From the NCBI RefSeq assembly GCF_003432075.1, contig NZ_QWBU01000017.1, forward strand, positions 1 to 63,572: a stretch of DNA of 63,572 nt, in the 5' to 3' direction. Below the pieces are notes generated by a model that saw only the letters and a program-made list of their open reading frames with translations, had not been told where the DNA came from and did not search any database. The stretch comes from Shinella sp. WSJ-2. Its GTDB lineage: Bacteria > Pseudomonadota > Alphaproteobacteria > Rhizobiales > Rhizobiaceae. This document shows, in pieces, positions 18,759-26,024 of this stretch. The translations under genes and the position numbers were made by a program. Numbering within the stretch: position 1 is the first letter of the stretch; each line of letters begins with the position of its first letter.

Positions 18759-19763
18759 TCAGGCGGCTTCGAGCGCCAAAAGGTGTTCCAAAAGCGGTTT
18801 GGGCAGCTCTATTCCCGAGTGCTCCGTCGCGGCTCGGCGCTGGCGCGCGCCATCGCCCGGAACGGCCACCGGGCTTACGGGATCGGACGGGTGGGAGCCG
18901 CGCAGACGGTCGAGATAGGATGCAAGCGACCGGGTACTGCCGTCTCCCGCTGCCGCATTGATGAGAATGAGGAGGTCGCCCTTATTGGCGGCGTGGCTAT
19001 CGTCGAGTGTGCCGTGCACATCGGGTGCTAGCTCCGAGCCGGCCAGCGCAGCGACCAGAAGCTCGATCGCAAGGCCCAGCCCGTATCCCTTGGCGCCGCC
19101 GAATGGGGCGATGGCACCTGTCCTGGCTGCGTTCGCATCCGTCGTCGGCCGGCCCTCTGCGTCCACGGCCCAGCCGTGCGGGATGGGCATGCCACGCATC
19201 GCATAATGGTTGATCTTGCCCATAGAGACGACGCTCGTCGCAAGATCGAGGACGAAAGGCTGATCGCCGGAAGGAATCCCGATGGCAACGGGATTGGTGC
19301 CCAGCATTGCCTGCGTTCCACCAAAGGGGTGAACGAGCGCCTCGCTGGTCGACATGACGATACCGACCAGGCCGCTTTCCGCCGCCGCTTCCGCGTAGTA
19401 GGCGAGCATGCCGATATGGTTGGCATTGTGGATCGCGGCGATAGCGATCCCTGTCTCGTCCACGACAGGACGCATAGCCTGTAAGGCCTGCATGACCACC
19501 ACCGGCCCAAGCCCGCGTTCGCCATCGACGCTGAGAAATGAGCGCCTGCGCCACGTTCCGTGCCCGCGCGCCTCGCCATTGGCAAGGCCCTTATCCAGCC
19601 GTGAAAGGATGAGGGGCAGTCGCTGCAGGCCATGGGAAGGCAGGCCGCGCAATTCAGCTTCCAGAAGAAGGTCAGCCTGAAGGCGAGCATTTGCGGACGG
19701 GACGTTGCGTGCTTCGAGAAGCGCGCTTGCCAATCCGTGGAGCCGTGCCGGCGCGAGTTTCAT
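18759..19763 (-). CDS. Ldh_2-family malate/L-lactate/ureidoglycolate-type dehydrogenase
   Basis: This 334-residue NAD(P)-dependent 2-hydroxyacid (or ketimine) dehydrogenase belongs to the Ldh_2 family. Typical marks are ELRGLPSHGLQRLP near residue 37, IAAIHNANHIGMLAYYAE with the catalytic His near 115, GGTQAMLGTNPVAIGIP, and GGAKGYGLGLAIELL. It is first in the leftward operon, directly facing the GntR regulator. Substrate range in the family includes lactate, malate, 2,3-diketogulonate, ureidoglycolate and cyclic imino acids, so the reaction is left open. Confidence 0.88.
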   Translation of the reverse strand: MKLAPARLHGLASALLEARNVPSANARLQADLLLEAELRGLPSHGLQRLPLILSRLDKGLANGEARGHGTWRRRSFLSVDGERGLGPVVVMQALQAMRPVVDETGIAIAAIHNANHIGMLAYYAEAAAESGLVGIVMSTSEALVHPFGGTQAMLGTNPVAIGIPSGDQPFVLDLATSVVSMGKINHYAMRGMPIPHGWAVDAEGRPTTDANAARTGAIAPFGGAKGYGLGLAIELLVAALAGSELAPDVHGTLDDSHAANKGDLLILINAAAGDGSTRSLASYLDRLRGSHPSDPVSPVAVPGDGARQRRAATEHSGIELPKPLLEHLLALEAA

Positions 19764-19862
19764 TTTATATCCTATATCAGATCATATACGATATTGTATT
19801 TGACATGAGATATCTTATTTGCAACAAATGCCAATATGTCAAGAAGCAGCTGGAGAACGGAA
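19764..19862. promoter_or_regulatory. GntR-region divergent promoter
   Basis: AT-rich spacer with a TTGACA at 19800-19805 pointing toward gntR. ATATC at 19774-19778 and its inverted partner GATAT at 19790-19794 frame a catatac core. This resembles FCD-type GntR operators and is the probable control point for both divergent units. Confidence 0.4.
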
Positions 19863-20549
19863 GTGGCATTTGCAACGGAACGGGAAGCCCGAGGGGCCAG
19901 CCTTCGACCGAGCAGTGTGGTCGATGGCGTCTATGACAATATCTACCATCGGCTGATGTCGCTGGAGATCGCGCCCGGTGCCCGGATTCCGATCGACGTG
20001 CTCGCCCGTGAAATCGGCGTTTCTCAGACACCGATCCGCGAGGCCCTGAGCCGCCTGGAACGCGAAGGTCTCGTGCGCAAAGAGCATCTTGTCGGATACA
20101 GCGCAGCACCACAATGGACCAGGAAGCAGTTCGAGGATCTTTACGTTTTCCGCCTGCTGGTCGAGCCGGAGGCTGCCAGACTGGCCGCGCTCAACATGAC
20201 CCCCGACGCGCTCCAGCAGCTTGAAAATTCCGCCGCGGACATGGGCAACGGTGCAGCCCCCGTCGATCGCAACACGCGTTATTCCCGCTTCGCGCGCGCC
20301 GATGCGCATTTCCACGATGCGATCCTCAAGATCGCGGGAAACGAGGTCATCCGCAACACGCTGTCGAACCAGCATGTTCACCTGCACATCTTCCGCCTCA
20401 TGTTCCACACCCGTGTGACGCAGGAGGCACTCGAGGAGCACGAAAACCTGCTCGCGGCATTTCGATCGGGTGATCCACAGGCGGCATATGATGCCATGCG
20501 CATCCATATTGAACGTTCGCGCGACCGGCTGCTTTCGGCTTTCGAATGA
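19863..20549 (+). CDS. GntR-family regulator (FadR/FCD subfamily)
   Basis: The 228-residue product has a winged helix (DVLAREIGVSQTPIREALSRLEREGLV) in its first third. An FCD ligand domain with metal-type residues follows: Asp-x3-His in ADAHFHDAIL, His in NTLSNQHVHLHIFR and His in EEHENLLAAF. The GTG at 19863 is chosen because it has GGAG eight bases upstream. An ATG at 19836 lies too near the promoter and lacks a ribosome site. The stop overlaps the start of the ABC ATPase gene by four bases, so regulator and transporter are co-expressed. Confidence 0.88.
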   Translation: MAFATEREARGASLRPSSVVDGVYDNIYHRLMSLEIAPGARIPIDVLAREIGVSQTPIREALSRLEREGLVRKEHLVGYSAAPQWTRKQFEDLYVFRLLVEPEAARLAALNMTPDALQQLENSAADMGNGAAPVDRNTRYSRFARADAHFHDAILKIAGNEVIRNTLSNQHVHLHIFRLMFHTRVTQEALEEHENLLAAFRSGDPQAAYDAMRIHIERSRDRLLSAFE

Positions 20550-22138
20550 ACGCGGTCCTCTCTCCTCAATCCCTCGCGCCGCCGATGGATGCGGCCGCGG
20601 CTGCCCTACGGGCCGAAAATCTGGGCAAGGCTTATGGCCAGATCACCGTCCTTTCTGACGTTACCCTTGATGTACGTACCGCAGAGGTTCATGCCATCAT
20701 CGGTGAAAACGGTGCCGGCAAATCGACGCTTATGAAGTTGTTATCCGGTCATGTCGCGCCGTCCGAAGGGCGGCTCTTCCTGGACGGCAAGCTTGTCGAA
20801 TTCCGAAACGCGGTGGAAGCGGAGCAGGCTGGCATCGTGCTGGTGCACCAGGAAATTCTGCTGGCACCCGATCTGACCGTCGCAGAAAACTTGTTTCTGG
20901 GGCGTGAAATGGGTCGCGGTCTGATGGTCGACGATCGTGGAATGAACCGCCGGACCGCCGAACTTCTTGCGAAAGTAGGTTCAACGGCGCGGCCGCGCGA
21001 TCGTGTCGGTGGGCTATCGCTTGCCCAACGCCAGCTCGTGCAGATTGCGCGTGCACTCCTTGATGATCGGAAAGTGGTTATCCTGGATGAGCCTACGGCG
21101 GTTTTGGCCAACGACGAGGTCGAGGCGCTGCTCGACATCGTGCGGATGCTACGCAATCACGGCGTGGCAGTTCTCTATATTTCTCATCGCCTCGATGAGG
21201 TGCAGGCGCTCGCCGACCGCATTACCGTGCTGCGTGACGGCCACATGATCGGCACCTGGTCGGCCGCAGGCCTCGGCCAGCGTGAAATGGCCGAGCTGAT
21301 GGTCGGGCGGGAACTGGAGATGCTTTATCCCCACAAGCGACCTCCTGCTGCCGACACGCCGATCCTCTCTGTTGCGGATCTGGCGGTCGATCATGGTGAG
21401 GATCGCGTCAGCTTCGATGTCCGGCCAGGGGAGGTACTCGGTATCGGCGGCATGATCGGCGCGGGACGCACAGAACTCATCGAAGGGCTGATGGGGCTTC
21501 GCCCGTCACAGGCGCGCAATGTCGTTCTCAACGGCAGGGAGATCAGGCACCGCTCGGTCCGCACAATGATGGAAGCCGGCCTCGTCTATCTGACCGAGGA
21601 TCGAAAAGGAAAGGGCCTGCTTCTGAAGGAGAAGCTTGGTCCGAACCTGACACTTCAGGCACTCGATGCCGTCAATCCGGGGTCAGTTCTAGACAAGCGG
21701 GGAGAACTTTCCCGCCTTGAGAAGGCCGTGGCGGACTATGACATCCGCGTCCGCTCTCTTCGCCTCGAAGCGGGAAAACTATCGGGGGGGAACCAGCAAA
21801 AGCTGCTGCTCGCCAAGGTTATGCTTGCCGATCCCTCAGTGGTGATCATCGATGAACCGACGCGCGGCATCGACATCGGCAACAAGAGCCAGATCTACGA
21901 CTTCATCGACGCCATGGTGCGGGCAGGCAAAGCCTGCATCGTCATATCGTCGGAGATGCCGGAGTTGGTGGGGCTCGCCGACCGCGTGCTGGTGATGCGC
22001 GCCGGCAGGATCGTCGCCGAACTTCGCGGCACAGAAATCAACGAGGAAAACGTCGTCTACGCAGCCACCGTTGGCGGGCGCTCAGATGACCGGGAGGACG
22101 AACATGACCGCAGCGACCGCAACCATAACCCCCACTGA
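20546..22138 (+). CDS. Sugar-type ABC importer ATPase (double NBD)
   Basis: The 530-residue ATPase belongs to the RbsA/XylG/MglA class. NBD1 has GENGAGKSTLMKLLSG near residue 50, signature-like LSLAQRQLVQIARAL and Walker B VVILDEPTAVL. NBD2 has the relaxed GMIGAGRTELIE, LSGGNQQKLLLAK and IIDEPTRGIDIG. It energises import together with the permease and binding protein downstream. The C-terminal tail rich in Asp/His (DDREDEHDRSDRNHNPH) overlaps the permease gene by 35 bases. The specific sugar or polyol cannot be told from sequence. Confidence 0.92.
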   Translation: MNAVLSPQSLAPPMDAAAAALRAENLGKAYGQITVLSDVTLDVRTAEVHAIIGENGAGKSTLMKLLSGHVAPSEGRLFLDGKLVEFRNAVEAEQAGIVLVHQEILLAPDLTVAENLFLGREMGRGLMVDDRGMNRRTAELLAKVGSTARPRDRVGGLSLAQRQLVQIARALLDDRKVVILDEPTAVLANDEVEALLDIVRMLRNHGVAVLYISHRLDEVQALADRITVLRDGHMIGTWSAAGLGQREMAELMVGRELEMLYPHKRPPAADTPILSVADLAVDHGEDRVSFDVRPGEVLGIGGMIGAGRTELIEGLMGLRPSQARNVVLNGREIRHRSVRTMMEAGLVYLTEDRKGKGLLLKEKLGPNLTLQALDAVNPGSVLDKRGELSRLEKAVADYDIRVRSLRLEAGKLSGGNQQKLLLAKVMLADPSVVIIDEPTRGIDIGNKSQIYDFIDAMVRAGKACIVISSEMPELVGLADRVLVMRAGRIVAELRGTEINEENVVYAATVGGRSDDREDEHDRSDRNHNPH

Positions 22139-23099
22139 CGAAGGAAGCCGCATCCGCTGGGCAGACCTTGCGCCGTTCATCGCTCTGGCCGTGATCGTTT
22201 TGCTGGGTGCGTTGGTAAATTCCAACTTCGTTGCGCCTGCAAACCTGATCAATGTCATCACGCGCAGCGCCTTCGTCGCGATCATCGCGGTCGGAGCGAC
22301 TTTCGTCATTTCATCCGGTGGCCTCGACCTTTCCGTCGGCTCCATGATGGCCTTCGTCACGGGCATCATGATCATGGTGATGAACCATCTCGCGCCGGCA
22401 TTCGGGACGTGGGCTCTTCCGATGGGGGCAGGCGTGGCGCTTGTCGTCGGTGCGCTGTGCGGGCTTTTCAACGGACTCATCGTAACCGTCGGGAAAATAG
22501 AACCCTTCATCGTCACGCTCGGCACGATGGGCATCTTCCGGGCCTTCATCACCTTCATGACGGACGGCGGATCGCTGCCGATCGACCGGAGCCTGCGTGA
22601 AGCCTATCGGCCGGTCTATTTCGGCAGCCTTTTCGGCATTCCCTATCCCGTCCTGATCACCTTCGTCGTGGTGATGCTGGGTGCGTTCCTGCTCTACAAG
22701 ACGAAGTTCGGTCGTCGGCTAACGTCGGCAGGCTCCAATGTCGAGGTTGCCCGCTTTTCCGGCGTCAATGTCGCGGGCGTTCGCACCATTGCCTATGTCA
22801 TCCAGGGTGTCTGCGTCGCCGTCGCGGCGATCTGCTACGTGCCGCGTCTCGGTGCCGCGACGCCGACAACCGGTCAGCTCTGGGAGCTGCAAGTCATCAC
22901 CGCCGTCGTGATCGGCGGCACCCTTCTGCGCGGTGGACGGGGACGCATCGGCGGTACCGTGGCAGGCGCGCTCATTCTCGAGGTGATCGCGAACGTCATG
23001 GTCCTCTCGGATATGGTTTCCGAATACCTCGTCGCCGCCGTGCAGGGCGCGATCATCATCATCGCCATGCTGGCGCATCGCTTTACCGCCAACCGCTGA
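22104..23099 (+). CDS. Sugar-type ABC importer permease
   Basis: The 331-residue permease of the RbsC/BPD_transp_2 family has hydrophobic segments throughout and the motifs ISSGGLDLSVGSMMAFVTG near residue 75, VTLGTMGIFRAF and VIGGTLLRGGRGRIGGT. The ATG at 22104 is preceded at seven bases by ggagg; earlier in-frame ATGs lack this. A single permease gene implies a homodimeric channel, as in ribose importers. It overlaps the ATPase gene and is followed after 29 bases by the binding-protein gene. Confidence 0.92.
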   Translation: MTAATATITPTDEGSRIRWADLAPFIALAVIVLLGALVNSNFVAPANLINVITRSAFVAIIAVGATFVISSGGLDLSVGSMMAFVTGIMIMVMNHLAPAFGTWALPMGAGVALVVGALCGLFNGLIVTVGKIEPFIVTLGTMGIFRAFITFMTDGGSLPIDRSLREAYRPVYFGSLFGIPYPVLITFVVVMLGAFLLYKTKFGRRLTSAGSNVEVARFSGVNVAGVRTIAYVIQGVCVAVAAICYVPRLGAATPTTGQLWELQVITAVVIGGTLLRGGRGRIGGTVAGALILEVIANVMVLSDMVSEYLVAAVQGAIIIIAMLAHRFTANR

Positions 23100-23128
23100 A
23101 AACAGCACTGACTTCAAAGGAGGAGAAA

Positions 23129-24097
23129 ATGAAGTCTATTATGCAGAAAGCCGGTCTGTTGTTGTCGACTGCCGCACTTGTCCTGGCTCTGCCGCTCGGC
23201 AGCGCACGGGCTGAAGGGGAGAAGGTCACCATTGCCGTCTCTATTCCTGCGGCGACGCACGGATGGACGGGAGGTGTCGTCTATCATGCCGAGCAGGCCG
23301 AAAAAGAAATTGAGGCGGCATTCCCCAATATCGATGTCGTCTTGTCCACCGCTTCTTCAGCTCCCGCGCAGGTTTCCGCACTGGAGGACCTCTCGGCAAG
23401 TCGCAAGCTCGATGCGCTGGTCATACTGCCCTTCACATCGGAAGAACTGACCGGGCCGGTCGAGCAGATCAAGCAGAAGGGCACCTTTATCTCCGTGGTC
23501 GACCGTGGTCTTACGGATCCGTCGGTCCAGGATCTCTATGTGGCCGGCGATAATATCGCGGTTGGCGCAAACACGGCGCACTGGCTCGCCGACAAGCTCG
23601 GCGGCGAAGGGCAGATCGTCGTGTTGCGCGGCATTCCGACCGTGATCGACGACGAGCGCATCAAGGGCTTCTCGGATGTCATCGCCAAGACGAACATCAA
23701 GATCCTCGATATCCAGTATGCCAACTGGAACCAGGACGAAGCCTTCAAGCTGATGCAGGACTACCTTGCGAAGTATCCCAAGATCGATGCCGTCTGGGCA
23801 AACGACGACGATATGCTGCTCGGCGTCATCGAGGCCGTCGACAATGCCGGCCGCAAGGACATCAAATACGCTCTTGGCGGCAACGGCATGAAGCAGGTCA
23901 TCGAGATGGTGAAGGAGAAGAACGAGCGCACGCCGATCTCGACGCCCTATCCGCCGTCGATGATCAAGTCCGCCATCTACATGACCGCGGCCCAGTTCAA
24001 CGGCCAGGCGCCGGTGCGCGGTTCCTTCCTGCTCGGAGCTCCGCTGATCACGCCTGATAACGCCGATCAGTTCTACTTCCCCGATTCCCCGTTCTGA
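23129..24097 (+). CDS. Periplasmic sugar-binding protein (RbsB-like)
   Basis: The 322-residue type-I periplasmic binding protein has a signal peptide ending at about SARA (residue 28). The mature start VTIAVSIPAATHGWTGGVVYHAEQ matches the Peripla_BP_4 pattern for ribose-like ligands. Later features are ILPFTSEELTGPVEQIKQKG, VVDRGL and WANDDDMLLGVIEAV. A strong aaaggaggag ribosome site precedes the ATG. It delivers the ligand to the permease and ATPase just upstream. The ligand is probably a pentose, polyol or sugar acid. Confidence 0.9.
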   Translation: MKSIMQKAGLLLSTAALVLALPLGSARAEGEKVTIAVSIPAATHGWTGGVVYHAEQAEKEIEAAFPNIDVVLSTASSAPAQVSALEDLSASRKLDALVILPFTSEELTGPVEQIKQKGTFISVVDRGLTDPSVQDLYVAGDNIAVGANTAHWLADKLGGEGQIVVLRGIPTVIDDERIKGFSDVIAKTNIKILDIQYANWNQDEAFKLMQDYLAKYPKIDAVWANDDDMLLGVIEAVDNAGRKDIKYALGGNGMKQVIEMVKEKNERTPISTPYPPSMIKSAIYMTAAQFNGQAPVRGSFLLGAPLITPDNADQFYFPDSPF

Positions 24098-24157
24098 CCC
24101 TTAGCGATGCCCGGCCCGTCCGGGCATCGTCCCATCATTGACAACAGGAGATATGAC

Positions 24158-24745
24158 ATGAGCGGCAAGAAGATCCTCATGCTGACCGGCGAGTTCACCG
24201 AGGAATACGAGATTTTCGTCTTCCAGCAGGGGATGGAAGCGGTGGGCCACACGGTCCACGTCATCTGCCCGGACAAGAAGGCTGGAGACCGTATCAAGAC
24301 GTCGCTGCACGATTTCGAAGGCGACCAGACCTATACAGAAAAGCTCGGCCACTACGCGGACATCAACAAGACGTTCTCCGAGGTTCGGGTCGAAGAATAC
24401 GACGCGGTCTATGCGGCAGGCGGCCGCGGCCCCGAATACATCCGCACCGACAAGCGCATCCAGGACATGGTTCGCCATTTCCACGAGACCGGCAAGCCGA
24501 TTTTCACGATCTGCCATGGCGTGCAGATTCTTATGGCTGTCCCCGGTGTGCTCAAGGGTCGAAAGGTCGCCGGCCTCGGCGCCTGCGAGCCCGAAGTGAC
24601 GGCAGTCGGCGGCACCTTTATCGACGTGAAACCGACGGAAGCTTTTGTTGACGGCAATATGGTTTCGGCCAAGGGCTGGACCGGACTTGCCGCCTTTATG
24701 CGCGAGTGCCTCAACGTGCTCGGAACGAAGATCACGCACGCCTGA
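24158..24745 (+). CDS. DJ-1/PfpI-family protein
   Basis: The 195-residue member of the class-I glutamine amidotransferase-like DJ-1/PfpI superfamily has YAAGGRGPEYIRTD and the nucleophile elbow FTICHGVQILM with the conserved Cys and adjacent His. Relatives act as glyoxalase III, protein/nucleotide deglycases, proteases or hydratases. The ATG at 24158 follows aggag by eight bases. It is 60 bases behind the sugar-binding protein and ahead of a hairpin, hence last in the gntR-ABC transcript. A role in handling an aldehyde derived from the imported sugar is plausible but unproven. Confidence 0.85.
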   Translation: MSGKKILMLTGEFTEEYEIFVFQQGMEAVGHTVHVICPDKKAGDRIKTSLHDFEGDQTYTEKLGHYADINKTFSEVRVEEYDAVYAAGGRGPEYIRTDKRIQDMVRHFHETGKPIFTICHGVQILMAVPGVLKGRKVAGLGACEPEVTAVGGTFIDVKPTEAFVDGNMVSAKGWTGLAAFMRECLNVLGTKITHA

Positions 24746-24770
24746 TCGTCGCGCAGGACATCACGATTCG

Positions 24771-24792
24771 CCCCCGCGTTTCGACGCGGGGG
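24771..24792 (+). terminator. UUCG-loop hairpin after the sugar operon
   Basis: Perfect 9-bp stem cccccgcgt / acgcggggg closing a ttcg tetraloop, 25 bases beyond the DJ-1 gene. No T-run follows, so it may stop transcription inefficiently or protect the 3' end. A second short hairpin (tgggg/cccca) lies near 24820-24836. Confidence 0.6.
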
Positions 24793-24929
24793 TACTCGCG
24801 GGCGCGACGAGAGCCTCATGTGGGGGGCGAGCCCCATACGCGGACCGAAGATTGGGTCGATATCGAAAAGTTCGCTGCTGTTACAAAAGCGGCCCCTAGC
24901 GACCTTCGGTAAACTGAATTTCGCTTCCG

Positions 24930-25613
24930 CTATCTGAGATACAGCACGCTCAAGACAATCAGTGGAACGGCAAACAGGGAGAAAGCCATGCTTCCGAAGT
25001 GCTGATATCCGATCACGCCCAAAATGCCTCCAACTGCGAAGGCGGCCACCGTTGCAAGATGGAGGCTTAAACGGCGCAGGACCGCCGTCTTTTCATTGGC
25101 TTGACCACTCGCAAGCATGGCGAGACCGACACCGATGTCGGTGGCTACGCCCGAGACATGGGTCGTTCTCACACGGCTGCCCGAAATTCTTGTCGAAGCA
25201 GCGTTTTGGATGCCCATGGTGAAGCTCAAGAGTCCTACAAGCACCGTGCCATTCGGCAGCGCCGTCGTCCCGGACAAGGTTAGTCCGACGAGCACCAGAA
25301 TTGCGGCTTCAACGATCAATGTGAGGGCGTAGATGTTGCGACGTTGCCGCCGCTTGCCGACCTCGATGAGGACCGAGGCAGTGAAAGCGCCCAATATGAA
25401 CATCACGACGATGGTGAGAAAGCTGATCGCCGCATCAAACTGGGAAATAGCCAACAGTTCGGACGCCATCGAGATGTTGCCGGTCATATTGGCGGAAAAG
25501 AAGTGATAGGCCATGAAGCCCGCGCTGTTAACGCTGCCTGCCACGACTGAAAGAATGGAGGCCAGCATCACGTCGATCGCGTGGGTTCTGGTGTCGCCTT
25601 CGTGAATGAGCAT
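24930..25613 (-). CDS. DUF1275 (YoaK-family) membrane protein
   Basis: The 227-residue protein has about six hydrophobic segments. The family landmarks VVAGSVNSAGFMAYHFFSANMTGN near residue 25 and MGIQNAASTRISGSRVRTTHVSGVATDIG near 135 identify DUF1275/YoaK. The biochemical role of the family is unknown, although transport has been suggested. It stands alone between a hairpin on the left and the molybdenum-hydroxylase cluster on the right, both at a distance. No link to either is evident. Confidence 0.9.
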   Translation of the reverse strand: MLIHEGDTRTHAIDVMLASILSVVAGSVNSAGFMAYHFFSANMTGNISMASELLAISQFDAAISFLTIVVMFILGAFTASVLIEVGKRRQRRNIYALTLIVEAAILVLVGLTLSGTTALPNGTVLVGLLSFTMGIQNAASTRISGSRVRTTHVSGVATDIGVGLAMLASGQANEKTAVLRRLSLHLATVAAFAVGGILGVIGYQHFGSMAFSLFAVPLIVLSVLYLR

Positions 25614-25721
25614 ATGGGGATCGCGTAGCTGAAGAAATTGCAGTCGTAATGAGGGTCTTTCAACCGCCCACGATATGCCGAGCTAAGCAAAGCGTCGAGG
25701 GCGACGACACCGCGACAGCGG

Positions 25722-25751
25722 GGCGATGATGTCCAAGTTAACCTCATCGCC
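25722..25751 (-). terminator. Inverted repeat downstream of the moaD-like gene
   Basis: Perfect 8-bp arms ggcgatga (25722-25729) and tcatcgcc (25744-25751), 14-base loop, 19 bases past the moaD-like stop. It has no T-run and is a weak candidate terminator. Confidence 0.35.
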
Positions 25752-25769
25752 GCGATCTTATCGTCAGCA

Positions 25770-26015
25770 CTATCCGCCGGCCAGCCTCGGCAGGAGATAG
25801 ATTTCCGCTCCGGCCGGCAGTTCCTTGGACCACGTGTCGCGATAGATCGTCCCGTTGATCGCAACCGCAATCCCCCGGTCCATCAGTGGCGTGAGCCCAG
25901 GGAACCGCTCGCTCAACCTCTTGAACAGTTCCCTGATGTTTCTTGCCTCGACCTCGACTTTGCTGTTGCCCTCGGCCGCTGCGGCGAGCGCACCCCAGAG
26001 CGTCACCTCGACCAT
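25770..26015 (-). CDS. MoaD/ThiS-like small protein
   Basis: The 81-residue ubiquitin-like protein ends LPRLAGG, the Gly-Gly tail used for thiocarboxylate formation in molybdopterin synthase small subunits. The fold is supported by VTLWGALAAAAEG, FKRLSERFPGL and VAINGTIYRD. It sits nine bases after the large subunit of a molybdenum hydroxylase and belongs to that operon. It may supply a dedicated cofactor maturation step, or act as a sulfur carrier. No MoaE or MoeB homologue is in the window. Confidence 0.8.
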   Translation of the reverse strand: MVEVTLWGALAAAAEGNSKVEVEARNIRELFKRLSERFPGLTPLMDRGIAVAINGTIYRDTWSKELPAGAEIYLLPRLAGG

Positions 26016-26024
26016 CGGGCCTCC

